Below are positions 10,260-19,726 of a DNA stretch of 20,276 nucleotides, piece after piece. The stretch spans positions 42,678 through 62,953 of the forward strand of contig JH155219.1 of assembly GCA_000226015.1 (NCBI GenBank), given 5' to 3'. This DNA is from Mnemiopsis leidyi (taxonomy: Eukaryota > Ctenophora > Tentaculata > Lobata > Bolinopsidae). A model generated the notes under the pieces. That model worked only from the letters and a program-made list of their open reading frames with translations. It was not told the origin of the DNA and did not search any database. The translations under genes were made by a program, and so were the position numbers. Positions within the stretch are counted from its first letter, which is position 1; the number at the start of each line of letters is the position of its first letter.

Positions 10260-10528
10260 GGCGATGTGCTCGTGCACAGCGTTTGGCACTAAGAGGACGT
10301 GTCACGTGTCGTTATCTTGATCTTCTTCGGCAAGTGCATTCTTGAGTGTCATCCTGTGTGTTTGAGAAGTGTTAAAGAAGAGTGTTTGAGAAGAGTGTTT
10401 GAGAACAGTGTTTAGGAAGAGTGTTTAGGAAGAGTGTTTAGGAAGAGCTTTCAAGAAGAGTTTTTAAGAAGAGTGTTTAGGAAGATTGTTTAGGAAAAGT
10501 GATTGAGAAGGTTCTCCAGTATAGGGTA
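10260..10528 (-). pseudogene. Degenerate copy of gene B exon 5, interrupted by a minisatellite
   Basis: On the minus strand the acceptor context CAG followed by TACCC at 10528 and the next bases (TATACTGGAG) match the start of gene B exon 5. Then, instead of a single CTTCCTAAACACT segment, eleven variant copies are present. After them (below 10368) a short TCTCAAAC...GGATG match resumes before similarity fades. The unit length is 13, so the expansion shifts frame, and stop codons appear in the exon 5 frame. The cysteine codon near the exon start has become a tyrosine codon. This points to a broken exon, not a functional one. Confidence 0.6.
10368..10510. repeat. 13-bp minisatellite, 11 units
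   Basis: Eleven consecutive 13-base units have the plus-strand consensus AGTGTTTAGGAAG. Central units are identical and outer ones carry one to four changes. An exact copy of the consensus occurs once, at 11865-11877, inside gene B exon 5. Confidence 0.9.
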
Positions 10529-10639
10529 CTGAATTGGGGCTGGCGATGTCCTTCTCACTCATTTGGCCTTTTTTGTGTATGGACTTTGTATCTAAATACT
10601 AAAATAACATATAGGCAGCATGGCAAGACTACTACAAGC

Positions 10640-10712
10640 TTACAAGTGCAATCTTATTCTGAAGTTCCACTTCTGGCTTCTACTGATTTCCCCGTTCTTA
10701 GTAACAATCCAA
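10640..10712 (-). pseudogene. Degenerate ephrin-receptor-like exon (copy of gene B exon 3/4)
   Basis: The plus-strand text AGTGCAATCTTATTCTGAAG, then TTCCACTT, aligns with the ends of gene B exons 3 and 4 (12331 and 12042 sides). On the minus strand this reads GTSE, stop, DCTC where the intact exons read GTSESDCTW. One base change makes the stop. Upstream bases diverge quickly and the domain's other cysteines are not recoverable. Together with the exon 5 copy next to it in the same order, this marks a decayed duplicate of the 3' part of the gene. Confidence 0.6.
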
Positions 10713-11722
10713 TCCAGTAAACAAACTCAAAGTGAATCTTAATTAGGAATAGGTGTCAGCTCAGGATGTCCATATTATTTCTTAATTGAAAATGCTAGAT
10801 GCTTAAAGGCAGCACTGCAGACATGGATGTCAAATGTCAATCTATGTCAAGTGGGCAATGTAAAAGATGCTGGTCAACAAGAAATAAGGTAGGGCTAATG
10901 TCGTCTGCCTAGAAGTGATATTTTGGGATTTCAGGGTTCTCGGCTTCTCTTCCAACATCCCTTATGGTAGCGATTATGGTAGCATCAAATGGAAGAGTTT
11001 CATATTTTCTGGAACAAGTTTTTGAACAGAATTTTGAAGTGACACTGACGTAATTATTTATTATAACTTTCTCAGCCAAAAAAGCAAACGGCCAAGTCTA
11101 GTCAGTAGTTCAGTACGCTGAATGACTACTCTTCAAATAAAGTTTACCACTTGTACTTTTCCCTGGCAACATCTTTCACCAAGTATAAATCTTCTTGTAG
11201 TACAATAAAGTAAACGTATAAAGTGACGCAAAAGATGTGTAAAACTTAAACACCTTTAAACGATGTGCGATGCATTATCAAGTGCCAGGTCAGGGTTCTT
11301 AGGAGAAATTCTAATATGCTCAGTCAAAGAGCTCCATACCAAATTTGAAGCTTATTCTTACATTTGAAATACAAGGCAGCACAGTAAAGATGATGAATAT
11401 ATTATGCTAAGTTCACCTAACCCGCTCAGCTCATGAGAACATGAAGTAGCAAGTACTGGCTATTGGTGAGATAACTGTTAATAACTGCAACTAAAAGTTT
11501 TTGGAGCTCTGGCATATTTTTACTTTAGTTGATATCTTCGGTAAGAAACTAGTGTAAACGTTTAAAATATATGTTTAGTTATTGAGTATCAGTGGCACCG
11601 GGTCTTTCACCTAATGAAAGGGAATCTTAGGGCTATCATACGGCTTTATTATATGGCTATCTCATGACTATGCAATCGATCCCCAAAATTTGGGAGGCAA
11701 GATGCTCACTTATACTACTCAC
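10713..11722. other. Region downstream of gene B, no confirmed exon
   Basis: On the minus strand a further exon of gene B would be expected here, but no candidate is convincing. On the plus strand two small open segments with plausible splice sites (about 10819-10886 and from 10935) could belong to the end of the upstream plus-strand gene. An AATAAA at 11136-11141 follows them. The evidence for either reading is weak. Confidence 0.3.
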
Positions 11723-13322
11723 CTAGACCGAGCGGTATGATACATTGTTCTTCAATAGCTGCAGTCCCGGGAAGAGCACCTCGCCCCTCAGGACACAAAA
11801 CACAGGAAGTGAGGATCCCTCCAAGGGAAAAGTGGTGTTCAGGACAGTCCTGACATCCAGTTTGAGTGTTTAGGAAGTGTCCTCCCGTACAGGGTACTGA
11901 GATTGAGATTTGAGACAGGTGAGGCTTTAGGATTGAAGGTATCTTGAGTCTTACTATAAACCCCTTACGCCTTAACCAGCTTTTCTGTGAGTGATCTATG
12001 CACCTTAATGATAAATAAACAGCAAGTTAAGGAAGACTCACTCCAAGTGCAGTCTGATTCAGAGGTTCCACTTCCTGCTGCCACGGTTTTCCCTGTTTGA
12101 CAGTTAGAACAAGACGAAGTAGTTCCACCAGAACTGTAAGTACCTTCGCTGCACTGTCTACATCCTTGTATCTGGTCTAGGTAGTGGGCTGCCAAGCAGG
12201 GAACTGAAAGTTACAGTACCCGTAAATCGTTGGGATTGTGAGATGAAACGCTGTTCCCTGGAATCCAATTTAAAAAAAATGTACCAACATCAAACTAATA
12301 AAACGAGAGTAAAAGATCAGTAGAACCCACCCCAAGTGCAATCTGATTGGGAAGTTCCACTTCCTGCTGCCACGGTTTTCCCTGTGGGACAGTTAGAACA
12401 AGACGAAGTAGTTCCACCAGAACTGTAAGTACCTTCGCTGCACTGTCTACATCCTTGTCCCTGGTCGAAGTAGTAAGTCGCTTCACAGTATCCTGAAAAT
12501 GTAGGTAGAAAATGGCAGAATTTTCGTCTAACTCTTTAAGTTTTACCTTTTTAAGTTGTAGCTAGTTGGTGTCAAAAATAACAAGGCAAAAATTTGGCTC
12601 GGCCGTGTTCGTAATTTTTAATGTAAATCCCCAACTCGTCTTGGCACGTGCCACGTGGGGATCCAAACTTTTGAGAAACGTTTTCATTGTGAGGTATTAA
12701 TTCTTATATAATTATATATTAATGAAACTCTGCTTTCACCTACTTTTGCAATTCAGATACACATCATTGTAATGTGAGCAGTCACTGACTCCAAAGTCAT
12801 AACTACACGAGCTCCATAAACCACTGCTACCACAGGCGACGTTATCTAGAGTGATCGGATAGCTATTCTGCATGGAACGTTTAAATCCACTACTCCAGCT
12901 GTTTGATTTCTCATATCCCATCAGTCTGCAGATTGCATGGGCGCTGTTGTCATCAAAGTGGTCATTAGTGTCACACACTGTCCCTCCTTTATAAAGGACT
13001 AGAACTTCGCTTCCCGGTGCAGAAACTGTTGTTCCATACCGATTAACCAAATGAAACAGCACTTCTCCTTCTATGGGAAAATTGTTTGATAAACACAGAA
13101 ATTGCCAATTTTTTTAGGATAGTCTCAACAATCGTACTGAATACTTGGTAATTTGTATTTTTCTGATCTGGTCTAGGTGATATCTCGAAAATTTAATGGT
13201 CGATTTCTTTAAAACTTAGAAAGAAGTTGCACGTTTTTAATTTTATAGATATTTTCAAGAGTCTTACCGCTGGTCGTCACCAGAAGTGCGACAAGAAGAA
13301 ATGTCGGGGGTTTTTGGCCCAT
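11723..13322 (-). CDS. Gene B: secreted SRCR plus ephrin-receptor-like repeat protein
   Basis: Five minus-strand exons join in frame: 13322-13268, 13070-12744, 12492-12331, 12203-12042 and 11896-11723 (880 coding bases, about 293 residues). Every internal boundary is phase 1. Exon 1 starts MGQKPPTFLLVALLVTTS, a typical signal peptide. Exon 2 is one SRCR domain with cysteines 51, 66, 98, 107, 116 and 126 and the signatures GGTVCD, AICRLMGY and WSSCSYD. Exons 3 to 5 each encode a cysteine-rich repeat; GCRQCSEGTYSSGG and SDCTW fit the ephrin-receptor-like (GCC2/GCC3) family. Exon 5 is more divergent (GGHFLNTQTGCQDCPE). The product should be secreted or on the cell surface. After 11723 the donor GTGAGT is strong, but the frame would also stop two codons later at a TAG, so exon 5 may be terminal. 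No membrane segment was found. Binding partners are unknown; roles in recognition or adhesion are inferred from the family. Confidence 0.82.
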
Positions 13323-13837
13323 CTTCGTTCGCTTTAACTTTGATACGCTAAGTTGGGATGTTCAATGTTGATTCTGATAAATTGATCGAATTTTTTTATC
13401 CTTTTTTGTCAACTTGGTACCCTCCTTTTTCAAAATGCACGAATAAGGCAGAGGACAAAAATCGACAAAATTAGTCAAAATTGGACGTTAAAGATCAAAT
13501 AAAATTGGCATTTTAGTGATAGTCAGGATCAAAATTTCCTTTCGTTAGACTTTCATGTTAAAGGATTTTTCAACGACAATTATATCTTTGAGATGTTTGG
13601 CCTTAATTGCATTTTTGTATCTGAGGCAATAAGGCCGTTTTCAGCCACGTCCATTTTTTAGATTTTCCCTTATTCAAATTTTTTAATTTGATATAAGAAA
13701 GGTCCTAGAACTTTTCTGATAGCAGAATGTTCGCACCGGCTACATTTATAGACAATTTATGAAGCAAAATAAACCTCAAAAAGTAAGTTTCTCGAGATGT
13801 GCAAAAAAGTGAAATTTCGCCTGATGCAGCCTCAGCA
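13323..13837. other. 5' flank of gene B
   Basis: AT-rich sequence upstream of the gene B start codon on the minus strand. I see no clear TATA box within 60 bases of the ATG. No other gene is evident. Confidence 0.35.
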
Positions 13838-13908
13838 TTTTCATATTTATCATATTTATCATGTTTATTTCATATTTATCATGTTTATTTCATATTTATC
13901 ATGTTTAT
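13838..13908. repeat. Short AT-rich tandem repeat, about 20-bp unit
   Basis: The unit TTTCATATTTATCATGTTTA is repeated about three and a half times with one variant. It creates part of a 71-codon plus frame (13799-14014) that I regard as non-coding. Confidence 0.8.
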
Positions 13909-13983
13909 GCCCAGGAAGGTTCTAGTGAATTTCAGATACATCAAAATATTTAAAGAATTACACCGATTTAGAGAGAGAAGTTT

Positions 13984-14321
13984 GTCAACTTATGTAGCAA
14001 CTGAACCATGTTAACTAGTGTTGCAACTAAACCAGGTCAAATATTGTAGCAACTTAGCCAGGTCAACTAATGCAGTAACTAAACCAGATCAACTAATGCA
14101 GCAACTTAATCAGGTCAACTAAAGCAGCAACTAAACTAGGTCAACTAGTGTTGAAAAGAAACCAGGTCAAATAATGCAGCAACTAAACCAGGTCAACTAA
14201 TGCAGCAACCAAACCAGGTCAACTAATGCAGCAACTAAACCAGCTCAATTAATGCAGCAACTAAACCAGGTCAACTTATGCAGCAACTAAACCGGGTCAT
14301 CTAACGCAGTAACTAAACCGG
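13984..14321. repeat. 26-bp minisatellite, 13 units
   Basis: Thirteen head-to-tail 26-base units with the core CAACTAATGCAGCAACTAAA fill exactly 338 bases with no change in period. Units in the second half are nearest consensus. The first units and the seventh (14140-14165, with GTTGAAAAGAAA) are most diverged. Stop codons appear in all frames of typical units, so it is not coding. Confidence 0.93.
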
Positions 14322-14333
14322 GACAAAATTTGA

Positions 14334-14470
14334 GATTACGGGCCGGGTAGGGCCCGAGAAGAGCTTTTATTCTTTTATACTGTCCTTCGATTAACATGAC
14401 CAGACTGGCTTTCTTTTGTTCAAGTCCCTTGATCGAGATCTCTAATCGAAGTTCCCTAATAAATATTAAG
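14334..14470 (+). repeat. Dispersed repeat, copy 1
   Basis: This stretch shares several ordered blocks with 16275-16490: GGGCC...CGAGAAG, TTCGATTAACATG..CAGACTG (14386-14406) and TTTTGTTCAAGTCCC. Spacing differs between blocks. It directly follows the 26-bp minisatellite. The family is not recognised. Confidence 0.6.
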
Positions 14471-15043
14471 ATATCTAAGATCCTTCCGTTCTAACCTAAG
14501 GAAAGCTCATTGTTCATTCTAGCAACTGTTTGTGGCATCTTACGTTTTGCATTCTTAGCTGGTTGCAGCTGGAGGTATTGCTTATTACACCTTAATGTAC
14601 CTTTTAGCAGCTATATAGTTCTCTCGTCTCGTCTCGATTTACTACACAAACGAGGATGTTAAATTCGAGTCATCGAGCCATTGTCTCTGGAGGTCTTGCT
14701 TAATGTCTATGCTTATCAGGTCCTGATTTTGGCTCGATAAATTCTCGTTAAGATTGCGTAAAGTAAGAAAGTATGTGAGTAAATATTACTGCTGGTTAAG
14801 GCTTTAAGGAGTGAGAATTTTACTGTCAGTTATTTTATTCCGCTCTCTTTGCAACTTACGGAGCTCTAAATTGATGGGTGATCGGATATTGACTCATTTA
14901 TAGCAAATCAGCAACTTGAGCATTGGCAACAGGACAGGCAATCATTCCGGACTAAGTACTGTAGGATTCTGAAAAGCTGCCTTGTACTAGTCCATGAATC
15001 AAAAAACCGATTTCGACAAAACAAACGGCATAAATTGACAAAC

Positions 15044-15196
15044 TTTATTACTGAGTTGAGTAAAAAAGATAACATTTTGTAAGAAGAAATTAGTAACTGA
15101 GGACATTATCATATTGACATATTTCCTGTAAAGGATGAAACGTTACTATTTTTCAATAAGAAATTTGTTTCTCTTGTACTCAACTCAGTAATCAAA
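15044..15196. repeat. Short element with inverted ends (possible MITE)
   Basis: TTTATTACTGAGTTGAGTA at 15044-15062 matches the complement of 15177-15196 with a single indel. Weaker complementarity continues about 15 bases inward on both sides. The element would be about 153 bases with no coding capacity. I see no clear target-site duplication, so a MITE is a suggestion only. Confidence 0.5.
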
Positions 15197-16274
15197 TTAG
15201 AGAAATGCTTCGTTCACGATTAAAACAAGACCATATCAGTGGGTTGTCCCGTGGAATAGGACAAGCGGTTTTATTATACTGAGTTAGAAAGTTACGCTTT
15301 CTATCTTTCTATCTTCGGTCTTGTCATTTACTGTAGACAGTAAGATCTAAATTAAGAGCTTTAAAATCAAGTGTCAAATTGGTTTAATACAGTGGATATG
15401 GAATATGGATAGTAACCAGCATATGCTAGTTTACTGAAAAAACTACCTCCCCATGTCCATAACAACACCGCGCTAACTGTGTTATTATGTAGCTACCCCG
15501 GTCCACGCTCGCTGGAGACCTTTACAAGACCGCAATATTGTGTCGAACCGCCTGAGCTGAATTCTTTAATGGTTTAATGCCCCTTGTCTTTCGTTCTCTT
15601 TAAAGAAGGGGTGGTTTGCTCCTACAGCCAGTCATCTGATTGCAAGAATCAGGAAGTGAAGTTATGTAAAGGTTGCAGTAAAGATCAGACTGCATGGAAC
15701 CCCTTAGCTTCCATTCCTTACCGTACAGCATGGATTTCCACTAATTTCGCCATGCTAGGGACATATCGGAAGGATCTTTTAGTGCAGAAGTGGTATATAT
15801 ATAGGTACAATGCAGTATGCATCGTCATATCAAATTTACTTTTGTTTCAAATTATGTTATGGGGACTATTAGATCGTGGAATCTTGGGAAAGGCACTGCT
15901 TGGTCTAACTCGGTAAAGCAGATCTGCAATAGAAGAATAGACTAAGATAACACTTTACAATACTAAGATAACAATCTTAGACATACTTCTACGATACCTC
16001 CTCAAAGTATTTCACGGCCTTCTCAGCACAAAATTCAGAAAAATCTATTGTTGCGACCGTTGCAGTTGGTATAATTGTACGGTTTCTATTTTAGGATAAT
16101 TTGTAGGATGACATTTAACTCGATCTTACTCTACTGAATCTGTTTGATGTATAATTGATAATCGTGTCGTTATAATCAAGTCTTGCATTATAAATCGAAC
16201 GAGAAACGCCACAAACTAAACACCCTAAACACACTACTCAGAGAAAGACGTTGGACAACTATTGAGGCAACCAA

Positions 16275-16490
16275 GTCAGGATTGAGGGCCGAGGGGGGGT
16301 ACGAGAAGTACCTGGATTTAGTTGTTCGATTAACATGGTCAGACTGTACAATTCTAGTCCTTATGCTAGCCCTCTCTAAGTCTTTGTTTTGTTCAAGACC
16401 CCTCTCTAGCTCTCTCTAAGTCTTTGTTTTGTTCAAGTCCCCGAATCGCGATTCTCTACTGAATATTTAACAAGTGTTCTCTACTGAATA
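16275..16490 (+). repeat. Dispersed repeat, copy 2, with internal duplication
   Basis: It shares ordered blocks with 14334-14470, including TTCGATTAACATGGTCAGAC at 16325. It also contains an internal tandem duplication of about 40 bases (from about 16365 and from about 16407) built on CTCTCTAAGTCTTTGTTTTG. That duplication is absent from copy 1. Confidence 0.6.
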
Positions 16491-17329
16491 TCTAACAAGT
16501 GTTTGAGTAGATCCTTGTGTTTATATAATGCTTGCTTTATTCATTCAAGCTGATGTTCGTGCCATCATGTTGTCATATGGCTCCAGTCGTAGTTTAAGTT
16601 ATGAAAATTGAGTTATCGCACGTGTCTTGTATGTGTCTTGCTGCAGCGCTCTGATATTTTCTTTCTTTAAAACACAACCAAATTATGAAGAGTGCGTCAA
16701 AGACTGAGTTTGCGGGATTTCTAATTTTCTATTCCGGCCCATGTCTCTTCAAGTAAGAACTTTAAAAGAAGTTGAGTTAGAAAAACTGCTAAGGTCATAA
16801 AAGTCCAGGTCAATATGGAAAAATCTGAAGAAGTCTTGCATTGGTTGTTTTCGAAGATGCCTTAATGGACGAAAAAATATGTGATTAAAAACATCTGCTT
16901 CTCCAAATTAGCTAATATCGATAATTGATTTGAATCAAATGTGAATGAGATCCCATTTCTACAATGTATGTACATTGTACTAGGTAATATCAATGTACAT
17001 TGCATCGCTCTAATGTAATACGTAGAACACCTGTCATTTTAGAGTCCAATGTATGTTACTCTGATACATACTGGGTACCATGTCCATCTCTTACATTACA
17101 TGGCTTGTGTCATTATCTTTGAGACCTGCAATATAACGTCGGGTTCCAAAGAAGCTTTCCAAGTTCCGATTTATAAATTTTAGCAGGAAGGCTCATCGGG
17201 GCTTGAATCGATACAGAAAGATAAAATATGTAGGCTAGAAACAATTAACATGAACACTAGAAATGTAAAGCTCAATCTGCGATCTTAGTCGGTGCAGTGA
17301 AATGAACTATATAAAGTCTGAAATTTGTT

Positions 17330-17351
17330 CGTCTGTTTGTCTGTTTGTCTG
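17330..17351. repeat. Octamer microsatellite
   Basis: GTCTGTTT is repeated just under three times, in the 5' part of a 72-codon frame that I treat as non-coding. Confidence 0.7.
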
Positions 17352-17423
17352 CCATATTTGGAAGGGTAAGAACTTAAGAAGTGTCAGAATGTCAACAACG
17401 ACTCAGAGTCCACTACGGCTACC

Positions 17424-17520
17424 GAAAATAAGCGATACAAAATCAACAAACGATGTAAAAAATAAGCGATACAAAGTCGACAGCAAACCCAAAACAAAGT
17501 CGAAATCAAACCCAAAATAA
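17424..17520. repeat. Degenerate direct repeat
   Basis: AATAAGCGATACAAA occurs twice, about 35 bases apart, followed by two AAACCCAAAA-type units. Confidence 0.6.
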
Positions 17521-17689
17521 TGCGGTAAAAAGTTTGTGGTAATATTTCACGTTGTTTGGGCCTCACCGACTAGTCCAAATATAGAGTTGACACTAATTCC
17601 CTTAAGTTAAAAGTTAAATAATCAATACAGACGTACGGTAGGCAAGTTTTAACACACATCGCCCATTTGTAAACGGGTGCGTTATGGAT

Positions 17690-17711
17690 CACACACACAC
17701 ACACACACACA
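17690..17711. repeat. CA/AC microsatellite
   Basis: Uninterrupted AC dinucleotide run of about 22 bases between GGATC and ATCTTAG. Confidence 0.95.
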
Positions 17712-18560
17712 TCTTAGCTAAGTAAGCAAAACGAAAGGATCGAATTTTCGTTCATATGAAACCTCGGTTCATTTGCTGATGTGGGTATGTGATCATGAGT
17801 TTTAAGTTTCTGGTTGATTTAGCTGAAAATTTTATTTATGCCTTAACGTGTCGAACGAATTTTGATAAATGCAGTCTGGCAGAACCGTCATAGCTTTGTT
17901 CGCGCACCACATGAAAATATTAAGAAAAGAAGACGAAGTAAGAGTATCCAGGCATGCCAGTCTTATTGTTAGGTAATTATCTAAACAGTGGGGTGAGCGT
18001 TTCGTCGGATTGTTTGCCGTTTACACTTTACATAAAGGGGGGACTTAAATCTGGGATTTTTATAGCTTTTCGTTTCCTTGATTCGGTTGAACGCTTGGCT
18101 TGGCATAGTTAAATAGTTTTATTCAGTCTAACAAGTCAGTTGCGTATTGCCGTATTCAGAAGTTACAAGGCTTTTGTTTTTATCAAAATTTGGCATGAAG
18201 ACTGGTCGGGCTTTAAGTTTTGTTCGTAAATTATGAAAATTTTGTTTAAATTGATCACATATGAAAGTAGCACTTAAAGTAATTTTATCTTAAGCTTTTC
18301 TTTATAATTTGATATCTGAGATTAAGGAACTTTTTTGATAAATCGAACTCATAATTAAATGATTCGACAATTTCGACTCGTAAGATTAAATAATCAGTAT
18401 GAGCTGATTGGTTAATCAAAATTTGTTCTGATTACTTAGTGATGTGATGATAACCCGATGTTTTTTAATAACTCAATGTACATTTTTCTGCAGCTGGTCA
18501 GCGATGTATTGACATAGCAAACAATGTTATAGACAGCAAATAGCAATGTTATCAAGTTAC

Positions 18561-19726
18561 CTGCATCTGTCACTAGCGGTCTTTGGACACAATTCAGATA
18601 CACATCATTGTAATGTGAGCAGTCACTGACTTCAAAGTCATAACTACACGAGCTCCATAAGACACTGCCATAGCAATCGACATTATCGAGAGTGATCCGG
18701 TAGTTGTTCTGCATGGAATAGATATATCCACTCGTCCAGCTAGTTGCTCCGGTGTAGCCCATCAGCCTGCAGATTGCGTGAGCGGTATAGTCAGTAAATC
18801 GATCGTCTGTGTCACAGACCGTTCCTCCGTTATAGATAAGCAGAACCCCGTAGCCTGGTGCGGAGATTGCCGAGCCATACGTGTTTACCAACTTGAACGC
18901 TCTCTCTGAAGAAAATTTGATAATGCCTGAAAGCTTGAGAATGAGGTAATTTTTGGTGATCCTAATCCATTAAAATTAAATCCTATGAAGAATTTTTCGC
19001 GTTTGATGACATAGTTGAATACGATGATAATACATATCTTAACCGAACAGGCGTTGTGGCGCGGCAAATCAACAAATTTCACCAATCAACCTACCACAAA
19101 AATCCAGCAATTTAAACCTTTCCTTTAGTTTCTCCCTCTCAAAAAGATGGACATTGAAAAATAAGCACAAGTACATTATTACCTGTCGAGCAATCAAGAT
19201 AGACATCATGACTGTGCGTACAGTCGCTAACTTCAGAGCTATAAGAACAAGAGTACCACAATCGATCACTGTTGCAGGAAACGTCATCAAGAGTAATCTG
19301 GTAGTTGTTCTGCATAGAATAACGATATCCAGTCGACCAGCTACTGGCTCTTAAATACCCCAGGACCCTGCAAATCGCATCGGCAGAGTAGCTAGACCCG
19401 TAGTTGAAGTATCCCCCATTGTCACAGACAGTCCCTCCGTTATAAAGGAGCAGTACCTGGTAACCTGGAGCGGAGATTACAGCACCATTGGAGTCAACTA
19501 ACTGGAACTGTCCTTCTGAAAATTAGTTATAAAAAACAAAACAATCATTTCAACTAGGTACTGAAAAAGCAGCCGAAATTGGGGAAATTTTTCGAGTGGC
19601 TTAAGCAAACTTATCAAACGGCTAAAGACTTTAATCAAAAATTATTGTAGGGTGAACTGTAACAAACTTACTGCTGTGGTCCACCAGAAATAGGACAAAA
19701 ATAAAAATCACGTGTTTTTGTCCCAT
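18561..19726 (-). CDS. Gene A: secreted protein with two SRCR domains
   Basis: Three minus-strand exons join in frame: 19726-19672, 19515-19183 and 18905-18561 (733 bases, 244 codons plus one base). Exon 1 starts MGQKHVIFIFVLFLVDHS, a signal peptide of the same length and start as that of gene B. Exons 2 and 3 each encode one whole SRCR domain and are phase 1 at both ends. Cysteines are 49, 67, 99, 108, 117, 127 in the first domain and 160, 175, 207, 216, 225, 235 in the second. This is the six-cysteine pattern called group A. Signatures include GGTVCD, AICR and LW(Y/S)SCSY. After the second domain the peptide runs QRPLVTDA to a GTAACT donor. If that donor is not used, the frame continues 36 more codons through the hydrophobic LITLLFAVYNIVCYV to a stop at 18436, a possible membrane-anchored form. 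No ephrin-receptor-like exon was found downstream. The ligand is unknown. Confidence 0.82.

Larger units (their letters stand above)
14471..18560. other. Intergenic region between genes B and A
   Basis: Mostly non-coding. Besides the repeats listed separately there is a 110-codon plus frame at 15584-15916 containing SSDCKNQEVKLCKGCS; it has no family I recognise and no supporting splice context. Open frames at 16183-16419 and 17302-17520 overlap repeats. No further SRCR or ephrin-receptor-like exon was found on either strand, so gene A either ends near exon 3 or continues in exons I could not recognise. Confidence 0.4.

Noticed and set aside
13799..14014. 71-codon plus-strand frame
   Set aside because: Made of the 20-bp AT repeat and the first unit of the 26-bp minisatellite.
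13984..14321. CRISPR array
   Set aside because: Units are contiguous with no unique spacers, and the context is an animal genome.
15584..15916. 110-codon plus-strand frame with clustered cysteines
   Set aside because: Looked like a small cysteine-rich protein, but the cysteines occur only in the first third, no signal peptide or splice context was found, and the remainder is AT-driven. Kept only as a note in the intergenic entry.
19154..19354. 66-codon plus-strand frame
   Set aside because: Antisense shadow of the first SRCR exon of gene A.
11723..19726. Genes A and B as one long gene
   Set aside because: Gene B has its own start codon and signal-peptide exon (13322-13268), matching the first exon of gene A. 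Two tandem genes is the simpler reading, though a fused transcript is not excluded.
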